Source: Prevotella sp.
GTDB taxonomy: Bacteria; Bacteroidota; Bacteroidia; Bacteroidales; Bacteroidaceae
Assembly: GCA_017623655.1 (NCBI GenBank)
Contig: JAGAON010000007.1
Span: 248,001-312,000, forward strand
Direction of reading: 5' to 3'
DNA length: 64,000 nt
In this document: piece after piece, positions 8,055 to 18,307 of the stretch
Position numbering within the stretch: position 1 is the stretch's first letter
Layout: the number at the start of each line of letters is the position of its first letter
The notes under the pieces: model-generated
Seen by the model: the letters and a program-made list of their open reading frames with translations, nothing else
What the model was told of the DNA's origin: nothing
The model's database searches: none
Made by a program: the position numbers and the translations under genes

Positions 8055-10025
8055 CTAATGCCTGTCTTCTCCGTCAGGATTGGCATATACACTCTTAGGA
8101 CACAGCTCGATATAGTCAAAAGACCATTCGGCGTCACCTTCCATCACCTGACGGAAGCGCAGCCAGTAGTCCTCGCCTTCCCTTATCTGCACCGTGGTAA
8201 GTATGCGGCGCAGGTGCTCGGCGGCATCCTTGCGGAAGTGTGTCGCGCCCGGCTTGCCGTATGAGTCCATACCCTTCATGTAGCCGCGGTTGCGCAAAGC
8301 CTTGTCATTGGCGAGGTCTGTCTCTTCATCGCCGGTGTCGGCTATACTGCCTATTATAGGATCCCATGAGCCTACACGGAGATCTACGGGGATGCCGCAC
8401 GGCTCGTTGTTGAGATATACCTGAACGACACCGCGCTCTTCGCCGGCCACATAGCCGAGACGTATCTCATACAGTCCGGGAGGAGGTGTTGGCAGTTTGA
8501 ACTGGACGTCGTACTGGCCCTTGACGCAGACGGCATTTCCAAGGTATGAACTCCACCATGGGTCGTCGTTATGCACGGCCACGAAGGTTTCCTTGGTGGT
8601 CTTCCAGCCTGTCATGTAGCCGTTCTTCATGCCGGTGAACGTCTCCACGCCGTAGTGGCCGCGCGCGTTCTGGTTCATGAAGTCGGCGCAGAGCGTGGTA
8701 GCGTCAATCCTCATGCGGCAGTTGAGTGCCTTGTCCCTGACGTTGACATCATAGACAAGTATGTCCTCAAGATAGTGGTATGTGCCGTTTATGGCGTCAC
8801 GCTTCTTGCTGTACTTGGTGCTTTCCAGTGCCTTAAGCACTCTCACGCCCTTGCATCCGTCAATGACCGTTCTCTTGTGTCCCTTACGGTTGGCGTAGAG
8901 TTCGTCGTTGGCGCGGCAGAACCTTATCATGGCTCCGGGGCACATGGTCTGCCAGAAGTCCTCGGCATCGGCTATGTCGGGACGGCAGCATTGCGTAAGG
9001 ATGTCACCGTATGGCGCCCAGTCGCCGTAGCTGCCGATGCGGTCCATGAGGTGATAGCTGACAAAGCGGTTGAGAGGGTTCTTGCGGTTGGTGAAATCAT
9101 CGTCGTAAAGGCCGGCGTCGCCCGGGAAAGACGCGTCATAGACACTCTTGGCGTAAGCGATGAGATCGTCTATGGTGTTGATGTTACGCTTGCGGAACAC
9201 GTCGTCGGTCTCCACGAAGGCGGTGTATTTGAAGTAACGCTTCTCCGGATACTTGGCCGTTCTGTCCTGTCCGCCGTAACGCTTCGGTATGCCGTCATAC
9301 ACTGAGTCGTCGCCGCAACGGTATGTCTCGTCAATGTACTTGCGGAGCGAGTCGCACATGCCTGTCAGCACCAGTGCCTTTGAGAAGAGCGTGGTGGTGG
9401 TGTCCTCGGCTATGAGGTCCGGCAGTGTGACGCTGCTGGCGGTGATGACACGGTCGATGGTGTGTACAACGCCGTTGGTCACCGAGTCGTCCTTCTGTAT
9501 GAGACGTGCGTCACCGTTGACACGGAGTATCATGCGGTTGTTGTTGGTAACGTCGCTGTCGCTGGTGATTTCGATGAAGCGGTCGTTCATGTTCAGCTCG
9601 GGCAACACGTTGTTGTCGCCTTCCTGGTCGGTGGTGAAGAACGCGCCCTTGGAGATGATGTGTGTGCGCACTATGGTGTCACATATTTCCAACGGTATCT
9701 CATCGACACTGCCGTAGCCGTTCTCTGAGAGGTAAAGGTTGAAGGCGTCGTTGGTCGGAGCGAACACGGTGAACGTGCCGTAGGTGGTCAGCAGACTGTA
9801 ATAGTTTGCGCGCTTAAGGGTGGCCTGGAACTGGCTGTAACGCTCAGGGGCGGCATCGAGGAACTGGGCCGCGGTGCGCTTGGTGGCAGTATAGAAGTTG
9901 GAGTTTGCGGCGTCGTCCTCAAAATCATTGTCAACACACGCCACCAGACCGGACAAGCTAATGACTGCCAGGATGAAGAGAGCCGGCAGCTTCTTCATTG
10001 CGGACTTGCATATATTATTAGTCAT
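8055..10025 (-). CDS. Two-domain fasciclin lipoprotein with C-terminal beta-sandwich, FasB
   Basis: Surface lipoprotein of 656 residues, lipidated at C30 (SLSGLVAC). A first FAS1 domain spans about 45-195 (FQATLKRANYYSLL, then GTFTVFAPTNDAFN, then NGVVHTIDRVI). A second divergent FAS1-like segment follows (LFSKALVLTGMCDSL to about 410). The C-terminal 220 residues (FMNQNARGHYGVETF to WSFDYIELCPKSVY) look like a beta-sandwich, carbohydrate-binding-like domain. It lies between SusD-2 and FasC on the same strand. A second in-frame Met (residue 10) could also be the start. Proposed role: surface glycan capture; the FAS1 call is firm, the role is inferred. Confidence 0.85.
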   Translation of the reverse strand: MTNNICKSAMKKLPALFILAVISLSGLVACVDNDFEDDAANSNFYTATKRTAAQFLDAAPERYSQFQATLKRANYYSLLTTYGTFTVFAPTNDAFNLYLSENGYGSVDEIPLEICDTIVRTHIISKGAFFTTDQEGDNNVLPELNMNDRFIEITSDSDVTNNNRMILRVNGDARLIQKDDSVTNGVVHTIDRVITASSVTLPDLIAEDTTTTLFSKALVLTGMCDSLRKYIDETYRCGDDSVYDGIPKRYGGQDRTAKYPEKRYFKYTAFVETDDVFRKRNINTIDDLIAYAKSVYDASFPGDAGLYDDDFTNRKNPLNRFVSYHLMDRIGSYGDWAPYGDILTQCCRPDIADAEDFWQTMCPGAMIRFCRANDELYANRKGHKRTVIDGCKGVRVLKALESTKYSKKRDAINGTYHYLEDILVYDVNVRDKALNCRMRIDATTLCADFMNQNARGHYGVETFTGMKNGYMTGWKTTKETFVAVHNDDPWWSSYLGNAVCVKGQYDVQFKLPTPPPGLYEIRLGYVAGEERGVVQVYLNNEPCGIPVDLRVGSWDPIIGSIADTGDEETDLANDKALRNRGYMKGMDSYGKPGATHFRKDAAEHLRRILTTVQIREGEDYWLRFRQVMEGDAEWSFDYIELCPKSVYANPDGEDRH

Positions 10026-10130
10026 GGTTTTTCTTTTTTGCTTTTGGGTTGTTGTTGTTTGGAATATCCCGTATATGGCGGAGGGGGAGTAACCTGTCAG
10101 GGGTGCCGCCCCCGCCGCCCCTTACGGATG

Positions 10131-11894
10131 TCACTTGCTGAAGTCTTCTGTATTACTGTAAGCGCTGTTCTGCTGCAAGTAAGGGTTGAGGTCAAGCTCA
10201 TCCTTGTGGTAAGGCAGGAAGATGGCGTTGATGTCGCTGAGTTTTACCTTTACGGCATTCTGTCCGGACTGTTGCTTCTCGCTGGCCTTCGACGCAAGCT
10301 GCTTGGTATTGCCGGTGCGCAAGGACAGGCGCACGAGGTCGTACCACCTCTTGCCCTCAAACATGAGTTCCCTCTGGCGCTCGTCTATCACCAGCTGTTC
10401 CATCTTCTCGCGGCTGGTGCCGTAGTTGTTATATACGAGCGTGTCGCCCTTGTTGTCGGAACTGAGGAGGCGGGATCTCTTGTTGACGGCGTTGATAAGA
10501 TTAAAAGCTTCGCGGAAGTTACCGTCACCCTGCATAATCTTCGCCTCAGCCTTCATGAGTATGACTTCGGTAAGGCGGTAGATGATCCAGTTGGCGAACT
10601 CGTTACTGGTGCGTGGCGAGCCAAACAGACCGGAGCCGATGCTGGTCAAGCCACGGATGATGCTCTGCATATTGGAATTGGAGTAGCTTGTGCACGCATA
10701 CTTGAGAATCCTTGTGCCGTCGGCTTGCAGCGTACCATATACGCGGCTGTCGTTATATGCGAACAGCATTGTTGTGCCTTTGTTGCTCTTGTCATACACC
10801 TTATTGCCCAGTTCGCTGTAAGCGGCGAAGTGACCCTGTGAACTGCTGTTGTTCTCTATCCTGTAATAGTATGGGTCGGTATATTCGTTTTTGTTGCCGC
10901 GGTTGTTCTCGTAATAGAGTTCAAACAGGCTTTCGAAGCTGTTTCCACGACCGAAGATAGCGGTGAAGGCATCGCCGCTGGTGGTGCTTCCGTCCTGGTA
11001 GTCACGGATGAGCGGTATGCCGTAGAACTCCTGAAGGTCTTTTATATTGTTGCTTGAGAGGTTCGCCTTCTTCAAGCGGTACTGTTCCTTCTTGAAGTCG
11101 ATGACAAGGTCGCAGTACTCGATGCACTTTTCCCAGTTGCCGCGCCAGAGGTTGAGGTCGGCAAGCAGCGCGTAGATGGCCACGCGGGTCACGCGGCTGC
11201 TGTTCTCACGTGCCACTGAGTATGCTTGTAGGTTGGTATATTTGCTGTCATCGAAGTAACGGCGCACGGCTTTGTCCTTGACGCTCTCAAGGTCGGCTAT
11301 CAGTAAGTCAAGAGCCTCGTTCATGGGAGTCGGGGGAATCTTGAAGTCCTTGGTGTCGTCGATGCTCGGCTCGAAGGAGACGGGCACGTCCCTGAACGTG
11401 CGGATGAGGTAGAAATAGCAGAGGTCGCGGATGAACGTGGCTTCGGCTATGTTGGCGTTCATCTCATCCACGGTATAGTTAGGGTCTTTCTCCTGTACCA
11501 TGGGCGCATAGTGGCACACGGTGTTGCAGCGGTTGATGGTCTGGTACATCACCGCCCACTTTACTATGCCGTAGGTGGGGAGTATCTTCTCCTTGAGCAT
11601 CTCGGAGTACTCGTATGGCGTGGCGCTTCCCGCAATGATGTTGTCGGAACGCATCTCACCCCACATTCCCATACGGATGATGCTCTCTTTGGAACCCAAT
11701 GACTCGTAACAGCTGTTGAGTACGCTTGTGACATCGGACTTCTGGGTCCAGAAGTTCTCAAGTACCACATCGTTAAGCGGCAGCGTATCGAGGAAGTCAT
11801 TGCATCCTGTCAGCATGAGGGAGGATGCAGGGAGGGCAACGGACAGGGCTATTGTCCTCGCCATACGCTTGTATTTTGATATAATGGTATTCAT
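10131..11894 (-). CDS. SusD/RagB-family glycan-binding lipoprotein (second copy)
   Basis: SusD-type lipoprotein of 587 residues, partner of the SusC encoded 40 nt upstream. I place the start at 11894, not at the in-frame ATG at 11921. It gives a compact signal peptide with lipobox MLTGC (C31), and the preceding TATAACT matches the leader of the first SusD gene. Family landmarks: NDFLDTLPLNDV after the Cys, EATFIRDLCYFYLIRTFRDVPV, a NLWRGNWEKCIEYCDLVI helix pair, and the C-terminal IDERQRELMFEGKRWYDLVRL motif. It diverges strongly from the first SusD in the window, so the two pairs probably recognise different ligands or chain sections. Confidence 0.93.
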   Translation of the reverse strand: MNTIISKYKRMARTIALSVALPASSLMLTGCNDFLDTLPLNDVVLENFWTQKSDVTSVLNSCYESLGSKESIIRMGMWGEMRSDNIIAGSATPYEYSEMLKEKILPTYGIVKWAVMYQTINRCNTVCHYAPMVQEKDPNYTVDEMNANIAEATFIRDLCYFYLIRTFRDVPVSFEPSIDDTKDFKIPPTPMNEALDLLIADLESVKDKAVRRYFDDSKYTNLQAYSVARENSSRVTRVAIYALLADLNLWRGNWEKCIEYCDLVIDFKKEQYRLKKANLSSNNIKDLQEFYGIPLIRDYQDGSTTSGDAFTAIFGRGNSFESLFELYYENNRGNKNEYTDPYYYRIENNSSSQGHFAAYSELGNKVYDKSNKGTTMLFAYNDSRVYGTLQADGTRILKYACTSYSNSNMQSIIRGLTSIGSGLFGSPRTSNEFANWIIYRLTEVILMKAEAKIMQGDGNFREAFNLINAVNKRSRLLSSDNKGDTLVYNNYGTSREKMEQLVIDERQRELMFEGKRWYDLVRLSLRTGNTKQLASKASEKQQSGQNAVKVKLSDINAIFLPYHKDELDLNPYLQQNSAYSNTEDFSK

Positions 11895-11934
11895 AGTTAT
11901 ATGATGATTGTTGAAATTCATTATTCCATTATTG

Positions 11935-14900
11935 TTAGAACTGAACGGTGATACCGCCTGTCACTGACTTTGACCTTGGGGTCTGCGCATTGTCATACAC
12001 AATGCCGTAGCCGCCGTAGTTAACCTCCGGGTCTGCGCCGGAATACTTGGTAAGACAGAACAGGTTGTTGGCCGAAACGTAGAAGTTAAGCTGGTTGAGG
12101 CCGAGTTTCTTTATCATCTTGGCCGGGAACGAATAGCTTATCTGAGAGTAGTTCAGACGGATGAACGAGCCGTCTTCCACGAAACGGTCGCTGCCAAGAT
12201 AGTTGTAACCTGCCTGATGAAGGGCTCTCGGCACGCTAACAATGTCACCCTCGACACGCCAACGGTGGTTGACGGCGCGGCTCTGGTTGTTGTTGTTATA
12301 CATGCTCTCGGCGTTCATGCGGTTGGCATTGATGATCTTGTTGCCGTAACGGAAGTTGAACTGGTTGTTCCAAGACCAGTTGCCCCACTTGAACTTGAAG
12401 CCGAAACCGCCGGTTATCTTAGGCAGTGACGAGCCGAGATATACAATGTCCAGCTCGTTGATGTTACCGTCGTGGTTTACATCCTCATACATTGCGTCGC
12501 CACCCTTGAACTCATACTCGGCGTTGGTGCCTGCACAGAACATCATTGGCTTGGTACGGTTCTTGTTGTCCTTGATTACCGCACCGTTCTCGTCACGCAC
12601 TACCGGCGCGTTGGGGCCGCTTACGCCTGCCACCTCGTTGTCACTGTACTCGCTGTACTGATAAACGCCTTTGTACTTGAAGCCGTAGATACTTCCGAAA
12701 GGCTTGTCTATTTCCACACGGGTAAGGTAAGAACCGTTCTTGTGGTCGAAGTCCTTGTTCATGGACTTGAGGCAGGTCTCGTCCATCTCGGTTATGACGT
12801 TCTTGTTGTTTGCGAAGGTAACGTTGATGTCTATGCCGAGCTTTCCGAACTTGATAAGGTTGTTACTGTTGATGTTGAACTCCCAACCGGTGTTCTCCAT
12901 CTTGCCCACGTTGTCGTAAGCGAGCTGTGTGTAACCGGCTGATGACGGTATCGCACGGTTCAGCATAAGCAGGTCTGAGGTGTACTGCTTGTATATTTCA
13001 AGGTTACCGTTAATCTTGTCGTTGAAGAAACCGAAGTCAAAACCAAGGTTATAGGTTTCCTTCTGTTCCCATTTCAACTTCTTCAGCTGCACGTTGTCAG
13101 GGTGGATTGAGCCGTTACCCATATAGGCTGCGCCGCTCTTGTACTTGCTGTAATAAAGGTATTCGGCGTTAGGCTGCTGGCCTACGATACCCCATCCCGG
13201 ACGGATTGACAGCATTGACAGCCATTTCTCTGTTCTCTGCATCCACGGTTCCCTGTTGACGTTCCAGCGCATTGACACGGCCGGGAACGTTCCCCACCTG
13301 TTGTCAGGACCGAACTTGGTGCTGCCATCCTGACGGACAGAGAAGTCGAACATATACCTTCCCTTGTAGGCGTAGTGGATGGAGTATGTGAAGTAAAGGC
13401 TGCGCCACTGTCCTGCCGAGCTGGAGAACGTGTTGCCGTTGGCTATCACACCTTCCGCTCCCGTATTGGTGATGCTGCCTGTCGGCAGTCCGTAAACCTC
13501 TGTCTCCTGCGTGGTACTGCTGCCGTCGGTGAGCTGTCCGCGCGCCATCATCATCATGCTGTGGTCCTCATTCTTGAAGTGAGGGATGAAGGTAAGGGTG
13601 TGAGTGGTGGTTATACCAAGGCTCTTGTAGCTTTTGGCAAAGCTATTGTTCACCAGTTTCTTCTGGTCTCCGTCCTTTTTCTCGTTGAGAGAGCTTGGAA
13701 GGTATTTGTCAACATAGTTGTTGAAGATGTCGAACACAATCTTTCCCTCATACTTGAGCTGTGACTTGCCCTCTTCTGTACCGAGAAGGTTATACACAAG
13801 CTGGAACTCCGGAGACACCTTGTAGCTCGTCTCGTCATTGGTAGCGAGGTTCGCCAACCCTACCGGGTTCATCTGAAGAACCAGATCATCCTCGCCTTTT
13901 CTCAGTTTTTCGGAGATTGTAGTAGGGATATTATGGTAATATCCGGTGCTGTTGCCATCGTTGTCACGCTCGAATATAGGCAGGTTAGGCATACGCTTGT
14001 ACGCTATGCCGAGCAGGTCGGAGTAGTTCTTGCGGTTCTTGGTGTAAGTGAACGAGAGGTTGGTGACAATCTTTATGCGGTCGCTGACAAAGTAGTCCAG
14101 CGCCACACGTGAGGAGAGACGATCCAGCTTCTGCTGTATGATGGAGCCGGTCTCGCTGTCATATCCCGCACCGATACGGAAGTTGGCCTTCTCGCCACCG
14201 CCTGTAAGTGACACGTAATGGTTGTGCCTGTAACCTGTCTGCTTAACGGCGTCAACCCAGTCGGTGTTGTTGTTGAAGTTATACCATCCGTTAGGGTTGC
14301 TCGGATCATAGTTGAACTCTATGATGTCCGCATCCGCACTGCTGAGCCTTGGGTTGAAGTAAGCCTCCTTCTGCAACATGGTGTATTCGTCACCCGTCAG
14401 CATCTTGTATCCGTCAGGCTGCCATGTGCCGGTGATACGGTAGCTGTAGCTGACGCGTGTCTTGCCTCTCGTACCGCGCTTGGTCTTGATTTCCACGACA
14501 CCGTTTGCGCCCTGCGAGCCCCAGATGGCCGTCGCAGCGGCATCCTTGAGCACGCTGATGCTCTCGATGTCCTCCGGGTTGACGTTCAGCAGCTCCGCGA
14601 ATTTCTCATCATTGGCTGACGAGAAGTCGATGTTGTTGTTGAGGTCGCTCTCCCATACGTTGCCATCTACCACGATAAGCGGCTCGGCGCTGGAGTTGAT
14701 TGAGCTGACACCACGCAGACGCATTGACGTTCCCGAACCGAGGTTACCGCTGTTCGCCACGATGTCAAGACCTGCTATACGTCCTTGCAGCGCCTCATCG
14801 ATGGTGGTGATGGCGAGTCCCTCGAACTCCTTGGTGCTGATTGTCTGGTTGGAGATGGACAGCTCGTCCTTTGGAATGGCGAGTCCTGAGCCGCCTCCAC

Positions 14901-15276
14901 GGCGCTTGCTCACCACCGTAACCTCCTTCAACGAGGTCTGGTCTTCGAGCATTATATTATAAGAGGTGGAATTGATGGGTACTATCTTTGTCGTATATCC
15001 CACATAACTGAACTTCAGTTTGTTCTTCGGATCCTTAATCTTGAACGAGAAGTTACCGTTCATGTCCGTCTGTGTGGAGCTCACGATACGGTTAGACTTG
15101 TCCACCTCCACTACGTTGGCCATCATGATTGGGCCGATAGCGTCAGACACGGTGCCTGATACCACGTCTCCCGCGTTCTGCGCGAAGGCAGTGCCGCATG
15201 ACAGCGAAAGCTGGAGAGTGAGAAGCAAGGCAAAACGCCGCACGCCTCCGTTTATATCTGTTAATGATGTGTTCAT
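11935..15276 (-). CDS. SusC/RagA-family TonB-dependent transporter (second copy)
   Basis: Outer-membrane receptor of 1113 residues. Signal peptide to about residue 33, carboxypeptidase-regulatory-like domain (VSGTVSDAIGPIMMANVV), then a recognisable TonB box (LKEVTVVSK). The plug has EALQGRIAGLDIV, PLIVVDGNVWE and VLKDAAATAIWGSQGANGVV, and the barrel ends in SVTGGITVQF. It would import oligosaccharides with the SusD encoded immediately downstream. It follows FasA in the operon with a 73-nt gap. Unlike the SusC at 2972-6157 it keeps the canonical TonB box. Confidence 0.95.
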   Translation of the reverse strand: MNTSLTDINGGVRRFALLLTLQLSLSCGTAFAQNAGDVVSGTVSDAIGPIMMANVVEVDKSNRIVSSTQTDMNGNFSFKIKDPKNKLKFSYVGYTTKIVPINSTSYNIMLEDQTSLKEVTVVSKRRGGGSGLAIPKDELSISNQTISTKEFEGLAITTIDEALQGRIAGLDIVANSGNLGSGTSMRLRGVSSINSSAEPLIVVDGNVWESDLNNNIDFSSANDEKFAELLNVNPEDIESISVLKDAAATAIWGSQGANGVVEIKTKRGTRGKTRVSYSYRITGTWQPDGYKMLTGDEYTMLQKEAYFNPRLSSADADIIEFNYDPSNPNGWYNFNNNTDWVDAVKQTGYRHNHYVSLTGGGEKANFRIGAGYDSETGSIIQQKLDRLSSRVALDYFVSDRIKIVTNLSFTYTKNRKNYSDLLGIAYKRMPNLPIFERDNDGNSTGYYHNIPTTISEKLRKGEDDLVLQMNPVGLANLATNDETSYKVSPEFQLVYNLLGTEEGKSQLKYEGKIVFDIFNNYVDKYLPSSLNEKKDGDQKKLVNNSFAKSYKSLGITTTHTLTFIPHFKNEDHSMMMMARGQLTDGSSTTQETEVYGLPTGSITNTGAEGVIANGNTFSSSAGQWRSLYFTYSIHYAYKGRYMFDFSVRQDGSTKFGPDNRWGTFPAVSMRWNVNREPWMQRTEKWLSMLSIRPGWGIVGQQPNAEYLYYSKYKSGAAYMGNGSIHPDNVQLKKLKWEQKETYNLGFDFGFFNDKINGNLEIYKQYTSDLLMLNRAIPSSAGYTQLAYDNVGKMENTGWEFNINSNNLIKFGKLGIDINVTFANNKNVITEMDETCLKSMNKDFDHKNGSYLTRVEIDKPFGSIYGFKYKGVYQYSEYSDNEVAGVSGPNAPVVRDENGAVIKDNKNRTKPMMFCAGTNAEYEFKGGDAMYEDVNHDGNINELDIVYLGSSLPKITGGFGFKFKWGNWSWNNQFNFRYGNKIINANRMNAESMYNNNNQSRAVNHRWRVEGDIVSVPRALHQAGYNYLGSDRFVEDGSFIRLNYSQISYSFPAKMIKKLGLNQLNFYVSANNLFCLTKYSGADPEVNYGGYGIVYDNAQTPRSKSVTGGITVQF

Positions 15277-15349
15277 AACATTCTTGGGTTTATTATTGTT
15301 TAGTTTGTCGCAAACCTTTCGTCAAGGTTCTGTTTGCGGCTGTCCGCTT

Positions 15350-17911
15350 CTATTTATAAATCAATGGTCCGTCAATAAGGTGTACCACCGCCGTTGACGT
15401 GGTATAGACCCTCGTCGCCGTCAAAAGATCGGTTCCTTCAAGCTGGTATTCCCTTGCCATGAGGTTATAAAGTCCCGGTGTCTTCACCACCTTGCGCGGT
15501 GTCTTGTCGTTCAATGAGGTTTTAATCGTGAGGTCCGAGCTGGAAAGTTTGGCTCTCACTCTCGCGAACTTTCCGTTTGAACCTATCAAAGCGGTCTCGT
15601 ATTCCTCCTCAGCCATCGGCTCAGCGCCAACGAAGATGGAGCCGTCCTGTATGTGGTATCTCAGGAACTTCTCTATCGCGAGAGAGTCACGGGTCTTGTC
15701 GCCGTAGCGGCCTTCCTGCTCGGCAAGCTCCACGTCTTCCCATGTGGGCAACTGGCCGTTCTCACGCAATTTCTTTATCGACTCGTTTGTCGGAACATAC
15801 ACGGTGTAGTTGTAAGTGTTGAACACGCTGAGGTTGTTGCTTACACAGGCGTATTTCTTGTCATGTATCTGCTCTATCATTCCCGAGCCTTCAAGGAGAG
15901 CCCGCATTTCGCTCATCTCGTCATGCTCGCCAAGCAAGTCGAGCACGCTCTTCCTTGTGGTCTGTATCGGCTCGTCGTTGAGAACGTAGCACTTACCGTT
16001 CTTCTGCGTATATACCTGGCTTACTCGCAGCGGACGGTTTCCGTTGCCTTCGTTCAGCTGCATACTGCCTTCCACGGTCATGCCGTTAGCGCCCATCGAG
16101 GCGTTGAGCACCTTCAGCTCCTGTCCGCCCTTTGTCTTATAATAGGTGTTGCCGTCCTCCACATTGCCTACCACGATGTGGTTGTCCAGCACGTCACGCA
16201 GTTTGGATTTCAGGTTGTTCACGTCTCTCTCCTCACGCAGCAGTTCGCCCGTCTCTCCTGTCTCCATATCATATTCGTAGATTTCCGCCCAGACAGGGTT
16301 ACTGAGGGAGGCATCGTAATGGAAGAGGTACATTTCCTGCGGCTCTCTGCCGAATGATGCCGGGTCAATGTATTTCAGCAGGGCATCGTTTGTGGGTATG
16401 AAGAAGCTGTAATAAGAGTTCAGCGAGTTGAGATAGACGTCATACTGCCACTGCGTCACCGCCCAGTCTATCACCGCCATGGTCTGGTTCACCGTCGCGG
16501 GATACAGCACGCTGACGAACGATGTGGGCGAGAACACCTCGTTGGTGAGATATACCGCGCCGTTACATCCGAGCCATACGCTGTCTATGCTCTCCTTCTT
16601 CACGCCCATAGGGTCATTGGCGTCGTTGAGGATGGAGTTGAACTTGCTCGGTACGCCGTTGTCGATGAACGATGTCAGCATGTTGTTGTTCAGCAGCTTC
16701 ACCACCACCTTCATAGGCACGTTGTCCCATGAGCCGTACTGTTCCTTAAGCACCTTGCCCGGTCCTTCGTTCCAGTAAGTCTCCATGGCGGCGTTGCTCG
16801 GCACGAGCATGAAGCCCATGTTCTTCTCCAATGCGGAGTTGCCGCCCAGCACACCCTCGTAGTATGTGTTCCACTCAGGGTCGAACTTCAGCAGCGACTG
16901 CACTATTGTCCCGTTGTCATCGTAGTTCAGGCGAGCTCCGCCCTGCGACTTCTCCGAGAAAAAGCGTTTCTGGAACACCGAGTCCACATTTTTATTGTAA
17001 TACAGGTTGTACTGCTCCACCACGTCCTTCGGCAGCGCGAACGGCGCGCAGAACCTCTCAAGCAGCTTGTTGTAGATAGACGTCTGCGGTTTCTTGGCCA
17101 CAATCTCCGCCATGTTGTCCAGCGGCATGATGACGTTCTCCATCTTGTGTATGAAGCCGTTGCTGCACCTTATGTTGCTTCCGGTAATCTTTACGCCGTT
17201 TACGCTGGCGTCACCCGGCTGGCGGTCGGTGGTGTAGTTGTAGAGGAAGTTGTAGTCGTCGTTGGTTATCTTGTTGTTGGTCATCTGCGCTTCGATGAAG
17301 TGCAGCATCGGCGGCGTGGTCTCGTCCCTCATCAGTACAATCTCGCTTCTGTCGTTAAACTTCTTCCACGTCTGGTTCCAACGCCAGTCCTCCGGCGACA
17401 TATTCGGCAGGTCCTGCGTCTTCACCACAGAGATGGTGTCATACATCGTCTGCGAGCTGTAACGCCTCATGCACTGTCCGTCAACCGGATCACTCGACCC
17501 TTGCGGAGCCTCGAGGCTTGAAAGGTCGTCAACCTGATAGCTGCTGTTGATCATGGAGCCCATGAGCAGCATCTTCTTCTGGCTTGTCGTCAGCTGTTCA
17601 TAGCTGCGCACACCCCACTCGTTGTTCGCGTAAAAGCGTGCATAAGCGTCATCGTCGGCCACGAACATGGTTTTGGAGCCGGTCTTTGACAGGACTTCCC
17701 TCATGCCGAGGTCGTCTATCAGCCGGACCGTGTTCGTGTAGTGACCATCTTCAGCAAGATAACTGTAGATGCTCGCGCCCCATCCCTCGGGGTCGTTAAC
17801 ATCCAAATCATACTTGTTGCACGCCGTAAAGTTCACGAGACACGCAGACAACGCGACGGCAGCGGCTGCACCGCGCCATCCCGATTTAAGCATTTCTTTG
17901 TTTGTCTTCAT
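15350..17911 (-). CDS. Large multi-FAS1 fasciclin lipoprotein, FasA
   Basis: First gene of the operon: an 853-residue lipoprotein with lipobox FTAC (C31). Several FAS1-like segments can be seen. One at about 55-270 holds VRLIDDLGMREVLSKTG, SKTMFVADDDAYARF and NGFIHKMENVIMPL. A middle one holds FMLVPSNAAMETYWNEGP, another SFFIPTNDALLKYIDPASF, and a last one near 720-850 holds YTVYVPTNESIKKLRENGQL, ending in TAVVHLIDGPLIYK. Repeated domains on a lipoprotein next to SusC/SusD fit a surface glycan-binding scaffold, but no ligand can be inferred. A TAATTTTG box lies about 85 nt upstream. Confidence 0.85.
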   Translation of the reverse strand: MKTNKEMLKSGWRGAAAAVALSACLVNFTACNKYDLDVNDPEGWGASIYSYLAEDGHYTNTVRLIDDLGMREVLSKTGSKTMFVADDDAYARFYANNEWGVRSYEQLTTSQKKMLLMGSMINSSYQVDDLSSLEAPQGSSDPVDGQCMRRYSSQTMYDTISVVKTQDLPNMSPEDWRWNQTWKKFNDRSEIVLMRDETTPPMLHFIEAQMTNNKITNDDYNFLYNYTTDRQPGDASVNGVKITGSNIRCSNGFIHKMENVIMPLDNMAEIVAKKPQTSIYNKLLERFCAPFALPKDVVEQYNLYYNKNVDSVFQKRFFSEKSQGGARLNYDDNGTIVQSLLKFDPEWNTYYEGVLGGNSALEKNMGFMLVPSNAAMETYWNEGPGKVLKEQYGSWDNVPMKVVVKLLNNNMLTSFIDNGVPSKFNSILNDANDPMGVKKESIDSVWLGCNGAVYLTNEVFSPTSFVSVLYPATVNQTMAVIDWAVTQWQYDVYLNSLNSYYSFFIPTNDALLKYIDPASFGREPQEMYLFHYDASLSNPVWAEIYEYDMETGETGELLREERDVNNLKSKLRDVLDNHIVVGNVEDGNTYYKTKGGQELKVLNASMGANGMTVEGSMQLNEGNGNRPLRVSQVYTQKNGKCYVLNDEPIQTTRKSVLDLLGEHDEMSEMRALLEGSGMIEQIHDKKYACVSNNLSVFNTYNYTVYVPTNESIKKLRENGQLPTWEDVELAEQEGRYGDKTRDSLAIEKFLRYHIQDGSIFVGAEPMAEEEYETALIGSNGKFARVRAKLSSSDLTIKTSLNDKTPRKVVKTPGLYNLMAREYQLEGTDLLTATRVYTTSTAVVHLIDGPLIYK

Positions 17912-17996
17912 TTTGGTCAGTTTATAATTTTGTTTTTAGGTTTCATCATGTTCGCCGCGATTCCGGTCAGGAAAAAGAACCGCGTTTGTCTGTTTG

Positions 17997-18004
17997 CAAA
18001 ATTA
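17997..18004 (-). promoter_or_regulatory. Candidate -7 box for the Fas-SusC-SusD operon
   Basis: The minus strand reads TAATTTTG, matching the Bacteroidetes -7 consensus TAnnTTTG. The best upstream TTTG lies only 16 nt away, shorter than the usual 19-21, so the -33 box is uncertain. The 579-nt gap 17912-18490 otherwise holds a degenerate family C repeat and family D copy D2. Confidence 0.5.
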
Positions 18005-18191
18005 ATATAATATTTATTTACAAATACGTAAAAAAGTTCCGTGTACTTTTTCGTTTGTTACAATATTGCCCCCGCGCCGCCGAAACAAGGCGGGCATATC
18101 ACGGCTTTGTGCCAAAAACTTTCGAAAATATAACATTTCACCGTTTTTGCACCCCAAAAGCGTAAAATGACGCAAAATTACGAATGGCATC

Positions 18192-18264
18192 GTTGGGACG
18201 CACTTCGGCGGGTACGCCAATGCGGAGAAACGGTCACTCTGACTCACCAAGGTGCGTCCCTACA
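18192..18264. repeat. Family C palindromic doublet, degenerate copy
   Basis: The right half CACCAAGGTGCGTCCCTACA is intact; the left half (TTGGGACGCACTTCGGCG) is diverged. Same family as 22602-22678, 23314-23411, 28748-28834 and 56596-56622. Confidence 0.6.
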
Positions 18265-18307
18265 TGGCATTGCGATTTAGCGTAACGCCAAAGCCAAAAC
18301 AATCTGC

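Noticed and set aside
8571-9305. 244-codon plus-strand open frame
   Set aside because: Antisense shadow of the FasB gene, caused by the GC-rich third positions; no recognisable domain.
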